Shown: positions 35,935 to 43,202 of the stretch, piece by piece
Position numbering within the stretch: position 1 is the first letter of the stretch
How the letters are laid out: each line of letters begins with the position of its first letter
NCBI GenBank assembly: GCA_031285565.1
Contig: JAITVY010000102.1
Span: forward strand, 1-64,000
Length of the DNA stretch: 64,000 nucleotides
Origin: Tannerella sp.
GTDB lineage: Bacteria; Bacteroidota; Bacteroidia; Bacteroidales; Tannerellaceae
Direction: 5' to 3'
Notes under the pieces: model-generated
Databases searched by the model: none
What the model saw: only the letters and a program-made list of their open reading frames with translations
What the model was told of the DNA's origin: nothing
Position numbers and translations under genes: made by a program

Positions 35935-37224
35935 TCATTCAGGAATCTTTACCGAATCCGGCATGTTGTGACTTACTGAATCCGGCAGATGACCGGCATT
36001 TAATTGCAGCAGAATATCCTGTTTAATCATATCGAAGCTGTCTTTTAGTTCGGGTTTGACGGGATGCGAGGGTGGTGACTCCATCTTCAGCGGATCGATG
36101 GGTTTGCCGTTCTTATGTACCCGGAAATCCAGATGTGGCCCGGTTGATAAACCGGTTGAACCTACATACCCGATTACTTCTCCTTGTTGTACATGTTTGC
36201 CTATGGCAATTCCTTTGGCAAATCCACGAAGGTGCATATAGGTGGTTGTATATGTAGCGTTATGTTGAATCTTTACAAAGTTACCGCCTCCTCCTTTTTG
36301 AACGCCTTTTGCGATTACTTTCCCATTGCCGATTGTTTTTACCGGAGTTCCTGAAGGCGCTGCATAATCAACGCCATGATGGGCCCGGTATCGTTTTAAT
36401 ACAGGATGGAAACGTGAGTTTGTAAAACGTGAAGAAATACGGAAAAAATCTAAGGGGGCTTTTAAGAATGCTTTTCGCAGACTTTGTCCTTCTGCATCAA
36501 AATATTCCGATATACTATCCTGAACGAAGGGTATAGCAGCAAAAGGTTTTCCTCCATGTATAAAAATGGCCCCGTCAATAGAGGTAATATTCAGATATAC
36601 AGAATCGTCAATATACGATTCTGTGAATAGAACCTGAAACGAGTCTTCCTCCTGTATTCCGAAAAAGTCGATCTGCCAGGCATATATATCTGCTAATTTA
36701 ATTGCCAGTATGGGATCTGTTCCCAGTTTTTTTATCTCATTCCATAAGGAACTTTTTACGCTTCCTTTTAAAAGTTTTTGATGCAGGGTTATTTCTTTTT
36801 GATATAAGTAACCCTGAATAGGACGGCAGGTTAAATCTACAACTACGTGATCGGTTAATGATTTGGAAAAAACAAGGTAATGAATCGATTCGTCTTCGTC
36901 CTGGGTTGTAACTGTACAATACGTTTGACCGGCCCGTAATTTTTTAGGATCGAGATATTCAGCGATGGCTTCTATTATGCTATCTCCAATTGTATATGGT
37001 AACCCGATTTTTGAAAAGATTATGGACGGATTTTCTCCCGGCTGGATTGTATATTCATTTATATTTAACGAGTCAATACATATATCGTATAAAAAGGTAC
37101 GGGTATCTTCAATAACAACTTCATCATCCGAAGGTATTCGTTTTTCGGGACGACATGATACTACTATCAATAATAGTAATATATAAAATATAAATGATTT
37201 TTGGTTTAATGCAACTCTCTTCAT
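35935..37224 (-). CDS. M23 family metallopeptidase (LytM-type)
   Basis: About 429 residues, a likely lipoprotein or anchored protein (VVSC near residue 24). N-terminal half: a LysM-like/opacity-type region (SLNINEYTIQPGENPSIIFSKIGLP, about 50-75) and a middle domain. The C-terminal peptidase domain (about 280-385) has the zinc motifs HHGVDYAAPSGTPV and GPHLDFRVHKNG, so the active site is complete and it should cut peptidoglycan cross-links. A Pro/Asp/Ser tail follows (PDSVSHNMPDSVKIPE). The frame has further ATGs at 37233 and 37230, but a -7 box at 37238-37245 puts transcription start at about 37232, so ATG 37224 (MKRVALNQ) is chosen. Confidence 0.9.
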   Translation of the reverse strand: MKRVALNQKSFIFYILLLLIVVSCRPEKRIPSDDEVVIEDTRTFLYDICIDSLNINEYTIQPGENPSIIFSKIGLPYTIGDSIIEAIAEYLDPKKLRAGQTYCTVTTQDEDESIHYLVFSKSLTDHVVVDLTCRPIQGYLYQKEITLHQKLLKGSVKSSLWNEIKKLGTDPILAIKLADIYAWQIDFFGIQEEDSFQVLFTESYIDDSVYLNITSIDGAIFIHGGKPFAAIPFVQDSISEYFDAEGQSLRKAFLKAPLDFFRISSRFTNSRFHPVLKRYRAHHGVDYAAPSGTPVKTIGNGKVIAKGVQKGGGGNFVKIQHNATYTTTYMHLRGFAKGIAIGKHVQQGEVIGYVGSTGLSTGPHLDFRVHKNGKPIDPLKMESPPSHPVKPELKDSFDMIKQDILLQLNAGHLPDSVSHNMPDSVKIPE

Positions 37225-37237
37225 GAACATCATGCAA

Positions 37238-37245
37238 CAAAAATA
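37238..37245 (-). promoter_or_regulatory. -7 promoter box (TATTTTTG) of the M23 peptidase
   Basis: Exact minus-strand match to TAnnTTTG. It lies right at the first possible ATG, which supports the use of the internal ATG at 37224. Confidence 0.4.
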
Positions 37246-37341
37246 GGGAAAAAAGGGAAATTTGCATAGGTATAATGGATTTTATAGTATGTTTAATTGT
37301 TAATATAGGTTGTTTATGAGTTATGTTTCTCATGATTTTTA

Positions 37342-37407
37342 GGTATCGTTTTGATAAGAATCACAATAAATAGGTATTTTTAATATAAATAAACTGATGT
37401 AATTTTG
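37342..37407 (+). promoter_or_regulatory. FNR/CRP-type regulated promoter, copy 1
   Basis: GGTAT, then the palindrome TTGATAAGAATCAC (37351-37364; TTGAT-N4-ATCA), TAGGTATT (37371-37378), 21 bp, and the -7 box TAATTTTG (37400-37407). The same order and spacing recur at 38774-38839. No TTTG is present at -33, so the promoter probably needs an activator. Confidence 0.65.
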
Positions 37408-37441
37408 AGATGATTTATAAACAAATTGATAATATTAAATT

Positions 37442-38659
37442 ATGAAAACAAAATTATTTATTTTAAGCTGCTTAATGATTTGCAGTAGTTTCGTTTATCA
37501 GGCGTATGCCGGAGGTTATATTGTTTACTCAAATATCAAATTTACGTATAATGGTCCGACTTCTTTTCCTAATGCAAATTCAATTGCAGCAGTAACTTTT
37601 ACATTTGAAGGAAGTGACTGGTCTAATCTTACCGGTTCGTGTCATGGTTATGTATTATTATCTAAAACATCGGACTTCAATTTGGGGGATCAGAATAAAA
37701 ATTTTTACAAAGCACAAAATTTGGGTCGCTGTTTTAAGTTAGTAGAAAATAGCCGTATGAATGGATATGGATCAAACAAAGTGATTTTTCCAGAAGACAA
37801 ACCCGGTTCGAAGTATTATAATAATATGATTGAAGATTCTAATTCTAAAATACCTGATGGTGAGTATTATATGGCAGTACTTTTTGCTACTACATATAAA
37901 AAAGTCAAAATGCCTGATGGTACAATTGCTACGTCAGGTGCTTACGTTGTGATTCCGGAGAAAAATAATAAAAAGATTTATATAGGAAAGAAGCCTGTTA
38001 CACCTACGCCAACCTGTGATATTAATGTTCGTGATTTTACGATTGGTAAGGAATCAATATATCCTGGAGGTTCTTTTAGTGGTGAGGTTACTGTAGAACT
38101 TACAGGTGTGAAGCAATTAGATGCGAATATGTCAATTACTTTATATCCTGATGGTGGAGGAGCAGGAAACATCCTTACTTCACAACGAGTAACACTGTTG
38201 CAAGGTAGTCAGAAAATAAGTAATTATTATATGGTGCCATCGATGCCAAATGTAAAATATAAATCTTTGGAGGTAAGATTTGTAAATAACTGTGTTACCT
38301 GCTGTGGCGAGAGTAATACAACCAATAATTCAAAAAGCATTTCTCCTCCTACTATTGTACAAAGATCTGGTCTCAGAAGTCTGGAGCTTATAGATGATAT
38401 AGATCAAATGAACTTGTCTGATCTATCTGCTTTCTGGGATAATGCGGATCAATCAGCAGTAAAAATAAGTGTAGATGAACAGTGGATAGGTAAAGAGATT
38501 TATATTGTGAATGTTACCCGGAATGCGTTTGTTGCGAAACGGGAAATAACAGCTACAGAATTTTCTGTATCCGTTGCCAATGCTGTAAGAAAGGGAGATA
38601 TTATCAGTATATATGTGAATGGAACAGAACAATCTTCTAAGCTACTAAAAACGCATTAA
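37442..38659 (+). CDS. Secreted protein of unknown function
   Basis: A 405-residue exported protein with signal peptide (1-23, QAYAGG). I do not recognise a family. Residues about 24-185 are a beta-rich domain with pairs of Tyr/Phe and Lys. A Thr-Pro linker (KPVTPTPTCD, about 184-193) leads to a CARDB-like beta-sandwich (about 193-300: INVRDFTIGKESIYPGGSFSG, SLEVRFVNN) that holds a Cys cluster (CVTCCGES, about 283-290). The C-terminal part (about 315-405, ISVDEQWIGKEIYIVNVTRNAF) is short and beta-rich but lacks the clear signature of a type IX secretion sorting domain. Its promoter is almost the same as that of the porin/imelysin operon, so it may belong to the same response. A hairpin terminator follows. 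Confidence 0.6.
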   Translation: MKTKLFILSCLMICSSFVYQAYAGGYIVYSNIKFTYNGPTSFPNANSIAAVTFTFEGSDWSNLTGSCHGYVLLSKTSDFNLGDQNKNFYKAQNLGRCFKLVENSRMNGYGSNKVIFPEDKPGSKYYNNMIEDSNSKIPDGEYYMAVLFATTYKKVKMPDGTIATSGAYVVIPEKNNKKIYIGKKPVTPTPTCDINVRDFTIGKESIYPGGSFSGEVTVELTGVKQLDANMSITLYPDGGGAGNILTSQRVTLLQGSQKISNYYMVPSMPNVKYKSLEVRFVNNCVTCCGESNTTNNSKSISPPTIVQRSGLRSLELIDDIDQMNLSDLSAFWDNADQSAVKISVDEQWIGKEIYIVNVTRNAFVAKREITATEFSVSVANAVRKGDIISIYVNGTEQSSKLLKTH

Positions 38660-38691
38660 TTACTTTTTTTGTGATTTGAAGAATTTATTTG

Positions 38692-38734
38692 GCAATGTTA
38701 ATTCCGGATTCATCCGGGTTAACATTGCTTTATA
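38692..38734 (+). terminator. Intrinsic terminator after the secreted protein gene
   Basis: GCAATGTTAA (38692-38701) pairs with TTAACATTGC (38719-38728), with an inner CCGG/CCGG pairing, followed by a short T-rich run. About 33 bp after the stop codon. Confidence 0.75.
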
Positions 38735-38773
38735 TTGTGTTAAATCCAGAAGAAATGGCTCTCACTATTTGTT

Positions 38774-38839
38774 GGTATATTTTTGATAAAAATCATTATT
38801 TTTAGGTATTCCACGATCTGCAAATAGGGAATACTTTTG
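38774..38839 (+). promoter_or_regulatory. FNR/CRP-type regulated promoter, copy 2 (porin-imelysin-dihaem operon)
   Basis: GGTAT, then TTGATAAAAATCAT (38783-38796), TAGGTATT (38803-38810), 21 bp, and the -7 box TACTTTTG (38832-38839). It matches copy 1 at 29 of 37 positions in the GGTAT-to-GGTATT core with identical spacing. It occupies most of the 303-bp gap before the porin gene; a second, weaker TTGAT-like site follows at about 38849. Confidence 0.65.
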
Positions 38840-38962
38840 CAAATGCTATTTTGATAAACATTAACCAAATATAGTGAAAAGTGAGAGGCAAAGCAAAAAA
38901 GAAAACATTTCTTTCGATCTTGCCCGGGCTACATCTCTATATTCTATAAATATTTTAAAATA

Positions 38963-40288
38963 ATGAAGAGAATTGTATCTCTTTTCTTTCTTTTTATATT
39001 CACATCCGTACACATTTCTGCACAGACTATAGAAGAAGATGGAGAAGAACAACCTGTTGAAAACCTGGATAAACTTATTTCGTTATCAAATGTATTTTCA
39101 CGCCTGACTTTAGGCGGTTATGGTGAAGCTGCATATACCCGTAATTTTTATAGTGACGAATGGCAGCGCTATAGTAATCCTTCAAATTATAAGGATGCGG
39201 ATAGTCATGGTCGTTTTGATTTACCGCATGTGGTGTTTTTTATTGGCTATGATTTTGGTAAAGGATGGTCGTTTAGTAGCGAAATAGAATTTGAACATGG
39301 TGGAACGGAAAGTGCGATTGAGATAGAATCGGAAGAAGCCCGTGAATATGAAAGTGAGGTTGAACGGGGCGGAGAAGTTGCTTTGGAACAATTCTGGATT
39401 CAAAAAAGCTTTAGCCGCGCATTTAATATCCGGTTGGGACATATTATTGTTCCGGTGGGATTAACCAATCAATATCATATGCCGACAGAATTTTTCACGG
39501 TATATCGTCCGGAGGGAGAAAATACGATTTTTCCTTGTACATGGCATGAGACAGGTATCAGTGTTTGGGGGCGTACGAAGCATTGGCGCTATGAAGCACA
39601 GTTTCTGCCCGGATTAGATGCGGATCGGTTCGGATCTTTTAGCTTTATTAATGGAGCGTCCGGAAGTCCGTATGAATTTAAAATCGCGAATAAGTATGCA
39701 GGGGCATTGCGGTTGGATAATTATTCGGTAAAGGGTTTACGTATCGGATTAAGCGGTTATTTCGGATATAGTTTCAGGAACTCTTTGTCAAAAAGTACCA
39801 GATATAAGGATTGTAACGGCGAAGTGATGATTGGAAGTGTTGATTTTCATTATAATAATTACAATATGATTGTGAGAGGAAGTTTTGACTGGGCGCATCT
39901 GAATGATTCCGAGGAGATTACTGCGTTCAACAAAACGATGCCGGCAGCTTCACCCTCAACCCGAACCGCAGTTGCTTCCGATGCAATGGCTATGGGGATA
40001 GAAGCCGGATATAATCTTTTTGCTCATATAGAAAAACTAAAAAATGATAATCAAAAGTTCTATCTTTTCGGCCGTTATGAATATTATGATTCCATGGCAA
40101 AAGTAGAGGCTGGTATTATTGATAATAAGGCCTGCGGAAAACATCGGATGGCGGCAGGTATTAATTACTATCCGATCCGGGATATTGTAATTAAGGCTGA
40201 ATATTCCAAACGATTCTATAAAAGTCAATATAATGACGAGCCTTCTGTATCGTTAGGTGTGGCATATGCAGGATTTTTTACAAAATAG
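38963..40288 (+). CDS. Outer membrane porin (OprO/P-like beta-barrel)
   Basis: A 441-residue protein with signal peptide (1-20, ISAQ), a short acidic N-terminal stretch (IEEDGEEQPVEN) and a beta-barrel made of alternating strands (LTLGGYGEAAYTRNF, FNIRLGHIIVPVGLTNQ, FYLFGRYEYYDSM, IVIKAEYSKRFYK), ending YAGFFTK. It resembles phosphate-selective-porin-type barrels that accompany imelysin and dihaem genes in Bacteroidetes. A possible role is passage of a metal or haem compound. A Glu-rich loop (EIESEEAREYESEVERGGE, about 114-132) could attract cations. First gene of a four-gene region. Confidence 0.78.
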   Translation: MKRIVSLFFLFIFTSVHISAQTIEEDGEEQPVENLDKLISLSNVFSRLTLGGYGEAAYTRNFYSDEWQRYSNPSNYKDADSHGRFDLPHVVFFIGYDFGKGWSFSSEIEFEHGGTESAIEIESEEAREYESEVERGGEVALEQFWIQKSFSRAFNIRLGHIIVPVGLTNQYHMPTEFFTVYRPEGENTIFPCTWHETGISVWGRTKHWRYEAQFLPGLDADRFGSFSFINGASGSPYEFKIANKYAGALRLDNYSVKGLRIGLSGYFGYSFRNSLSKSTRYKDCNGEVMIGSVDFHYNNYNMIVRGSFDWAHLNDSEEITAFNKTMPAASPSTRTAVASDAMAMGIEAGYNLFAHIEKLKNDNQKFYLFGRYEYYDSMAKVEAGIIDNKACGKHRMAAGINYYPIRDIVIKAEYSKRFYKSQYNDEPSVSLGVAYAGFFTK

Positions 40289-40329
40289 ACATGTTTTTAT
40301 TTCATCATTAATAATTAATAGGTATAAAT

Positions 40330-41481
40330 ATGAAAAAGTTTTTTAAATTTCCGTTGTTAATGGCTGTTGCAGTCTTAACTACTTTGGGATTTGCATCATG
40401 TGATGACGATGACGATGATAAAGTAACCGAATTGACAGAGCAGGAAAAACGACTGCAAACAATCAATGAAGCATATGTAGATGAGGTGATCGTTCCTACT
40501 TATAAAATGTTGTCGGATGAGTCGGCTCTTTTGGAAGATGCTGTAGCAGATTTATCTAAAGATATAACAGATGCAAATGTGGCAAAAGCATGTGAATTAT
40601 GGAAAACATCCCGCAAATACTGGGAATGGAGTGAGGCTTTCCTTATTGGCGCAGCAGGTATAGAAGGTATTGATCCACATATTGATACATGGCCATTGAA
40701 TAGAGTGACGTTGCAGAAAGATTTATTAGACACGAATCTAAGCCAGGAGCAAATGAAAGTGAAGATAGAGGGTAGCGATATGTTGGCAGGTTTTCATGGC
40801 CTGGAATACATAATTTTCAGGGAAGGGAAAAATCGTCCGGCTGCTGATATTACACCTATTGAAATGCGTTATGCTGTGGCTGTGGTCGAAGATTTGGTCC
40901 TTAGTTGTTATCGTTTGGAAGCTTATTGGGCTGGGATAGATAACGTGTCAGGCGAAAAGAAGAGTTTATTAACAGAAGAGAATCAAATACCGGATATAAA
41001 CTATGGTGAACATTTTAAAAAAGCACAAAAAGTAGCAGGTATGGAGGAAGGTGACTGGGGCTCTATATTTGGAGTAAGCGAAAACCTGATATTCGGTTTT
41101 ATGGACATTGTTGATGAAGTTGGAAATGCCAAAATAGGATCAGCTTTTACTGGTGAAGATCCGGAATATATTGAATCTCCGCATGCGTATAATTCGATAC
41201 AGGATTTCGAAGATAATATTCAAGGTGTGCGTTATGCTTACTTTGGGAAGATGGAAGCGACTTCCGCTCAATCAAACTCAATTGGAGCTTATATCAAAGA
41301 AATGGATGCTACCGCTGATAAAGCAGTGCTTGATGCTTTTGATAATGCAATAGCAAAGATAAAAGCAATGCCAAAACCATTTGTACTGAACTTTACTGAT
41401 CCAAGAGCCGGCGAAGCCATCGAGGCTTGTGATGATTTGAACACAGCACTAATAGCTGCACAGAAAGTTTTGAGAAAATAA
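40330..41481 (+). CDS. Imelysin-family (M75) lipoprotein
   Basis: A 383-residue lipoprotein: signal peptide with lipobox FASC (Cys about 25) then DDDDDD, an export signal predicting surface display. The imelysin fold follows (about 40-380), two helical bundles with the signature GxHxxE at 154-159 (GFHGLEYIIF). Despite the name, imelysins such as IrpA and EfeO relatives are thought to bind iron or haem rather than cut proteins. It lies between the porin and the dihaem oxidoreductase, all three in one direction with gaps of 41 and 16 bp, indicating an iron- or haem-related operon. Confidence 0.92.
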   Translation: MKKFFKFPLLMAVAVLTTLGFASCDDDDDDKVTELTEQEKRLQTINEAYVDEVIVPTYKMLSDESALLEDAVADLSKDITDANVAKACELWKTSRKYWEWSEAFLIGAAGIEGIDPHIDTWPLNRVTLQKDLLDTNLSQEQMKVKIEGSDMLAGFHGLEYIIFREGKNRPAADITPIEMRYAVAVVEDLVLSCYRLEAYWAGIDNVSGEKKSLLTEENQIPDINYGEHFKKAQKVAGMEEGDWGSIFGVSENLIFGFMDIVDEVGNAKIGSAFTGEDPEYIESPHAYNSIQDFEDNIQGVRYAYFGKMEATSAQSNSIGAYIKEMDATADKAVLDAFDNAIAKIKAMPKPFVLNFTDPRAGEAIEACDDLNTALIAAQKVLRK

Positions 41482-41497
41482 ATAATATCTACGACTA

Positions 41498-43084
41498 ATG
41501 CTAAAGAAGATTTGTTTTTTATCTTTATCGATCTTGTTTGTATTTACATCCTGTAACGATGATGATGGTCCTGATACAAAACCGGTAGTTGAAGTTCCGG
41601 AAGAAGAATGGTATTCAGGTGGTGAATTGGGAACAACCTTTAATGCTACTTCTTTTGCGTATGAACAGCCTGCTCCTGCTGTTGAAAATACAGGAATGTC
41701 GCATGCTTTTAAAATGGGTGAGTATCTGTTTGAACGTGATTTTAATGAAAATCCGAGTGGCGCTTTTTGTGGTTTAGGGCCATTGATGATACGGACCGGA
41801 TGTTTGTATTGTCATCCGAGTTACGGGCATGGCAAACGACAAACGGAATACCGCTCTAATCAGCGAGGTAATGGTTATTTGCTGGTTGTAACCGATGAGA
41901 CAGATACGTACCTGAGTTCATTGACCGGTATGCCACAGACGATGGCTGTTACTCCTTTTAAACCACCGATTGATGAAACGAAAATTAAAATCGATTGGTT
42001 AACACACGTTGATGAATGGGGCAATAAGTTTTCGGATGGAGAATCTTACGAGTTGATCTATCCGGAAGTTACTATTCCGAAAGATGCGTATTATGTTCCA
42101 CTGGAAGTGACGAAGAATGGTGAAACGACGACAGTCCCTCATCAGAATGTAATTGTCCGGTTGGAGTCAACAATCGGCGTATATGGTACAGGACTGCTGG
42201 ATGCGATTGATGCTGATGATTTGAAAGCGGAGTATACAAGACAGGAACAATATGGTGTTTCGCTTAATCCGGCTATTTTTGCTGGTGGGAACTGGGTGAA
42301 AACTTATGGAACAACAAGTCATCCGTTGAAGTTTACATACGCCTTGAGTCGTGGTCCGCTTCAGGATGCTGCCGGAGCAAATGCGATCTGGAATATTACA
42401 AATGTAACCCGTTCGAACCGGCGGTATCATTATATGACCGCTGCGTATGCTAAAGTAGCTTCGCAGGATAAGGATGTTCAGGAAACGTTTTATAAATATT
42501 TTTCGGAGCATAATAAGACGGGTGATGTGGAAACGGATATTTATAATTATCTGATGGCGACCGATCTGGCTATTGAAATGACGGATAAGAATTATGAAAA
42601 TTTTATGATCTGGCATCGTGGACTGGCTGTTCCGGCTGCCCGTGATCTGGATGATCCGGATGTGCAAAAGGGCAAAGAACTTTTCACAGAGATTGGCTGT
42701 GCTACATGCCACAAACCATCATGGACAACAGGGGCGGACAAAGTAGTTGATCCAAGTGGATTTTTTGCAGATAATGATCCACGTCTACCGCGTTATCCGT
42801 ATCAGAAGATCTGGCCATATACCGATATGGTGCAGCATCGTTTGTTTATGAAAAATGATATCCGTACCGGTTGGTGCCGTACGACGCCTCTTTGGGGACG
42901 TGGTTTAAGCCAATTGGTAACCGGTGCCAGTGACCGTTTGCATGATTGCCGTGCACGTAGTGTGATCGAAGCGATTATGTGGCATGGGGATGCTCAGAGT
43001 GATGCCCGTACTTCAACTGAAAAATTCCGGGTATTATCGAAAGCCGAACGTGACGCTATTGTGAAGTTTATTAATGCGATATAG
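41498..43084 (+). CDS. Dihaem oxidoreductase-family lipoprotein (DUF1111)
   Basis: A 528-residue lipoprotein (lipobox FTSC, Cys about 19, then NDDDGPD) with two c-type haem motifs: CLYCH at 102-106 and CATCH at 401-405. The pattern fits the DUF1111 'thiol oxidoreductase' family, related to MauG-type dihaem peroxidases, often paired with imelysin in iron-regulated operons. It should act outside the inner membrane; its electron partner is unknown. c-type haem needs covalent attachment, and the fused ResB-CcsA maturation protein is encoded right after it. The start region TACGACTAATG resembles the end of the dispersed repeat, perhaps by chance. Confidence 0.9.
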   Translation: MLKKICFLSLSILFVFTSCNDDDGPDTKPVVEVPEEEWYSGGELGTTFNATSFAYEQPAPAVENTGMSHAFKMGEYLFERDFNENPSGAFCGLGPLMIRTGCLYCHPSYGHGKRQTEYRSNQRGNGYLLVVTDETDTYLSSLTGMPQTMAVTPFKPPIDETKIKIDWLTHVDEWGNKFSDGESYELIYPEVTIPKDAYYVPLEVTKNGETTTVPHQNVIVRLESTIGVYGTGLLDAIDADDLKAEYTRQEQYGVSLNPAIFAGGNWVKTYGTTSHPLKFTYALSRGPLQDAAGANAIWNITNVTRSNRRYHYMTAAYAKVASQDKDVQETFYKYFSEHNKTGDVETDIYNYLMATDLAIEMTDKNYENFMIWHRGLAVPAARDLDDPDVQKGKELFTEIGCATCHKPSWTTGADKVVDPSGFFADNDPRLPRYPYQKIWPYTDMVQHRLFMKNDIRTGWCRTTPLWGRGLSQLVTGASDRLHDCRARSVIEAIMWHGDAQSDARTSTEKFRVLSKAERDAIVKFINAI

Positions 43085-43130
43085 TCTTTGTGGCGTAATC
43101 ATTAGTTAATTAAATGCTTAATGCATATTC

Positions 43131-43169
43131 AAGGGGTGCCGGTCCTGATTTGGGTTCGGCCCCTTTTTG
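43131..43169 (+). terminator. Terminator after the dihaem gene
   Basis: AGGGGTGCCG and CGGCCCCT pair (one bulge) around a loop of about 15 nt, followed by TTTTT. Its loop contains the TTTG -33 box of the following promoter. Confidence 0.7.
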
Positions 43170-43179
43170 TTTATATTTG
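43149..43179 (+). promoter_or_regulatory. Consensus promoter of the ccs gene, nested in the terminator
   Basis: TTTG (43149-43152), 19 bp, TATATTTG (43172-43179): an exact Bacteroidetes promoter. It drives the cytochrome c maturation gene separately from the dihaem operon. Confidence 0.75.
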
Positions 43180-43202
43180 TTGTATTTTATATTGTATTGA
43201 AG

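Noticed and set aside
41488..41500. Another copy of the dispersed repeat at the dihaem gene start
   Set aside because: Only about ten bases (ACGACTAATG) match and the rest of the element is absent; may be chance.
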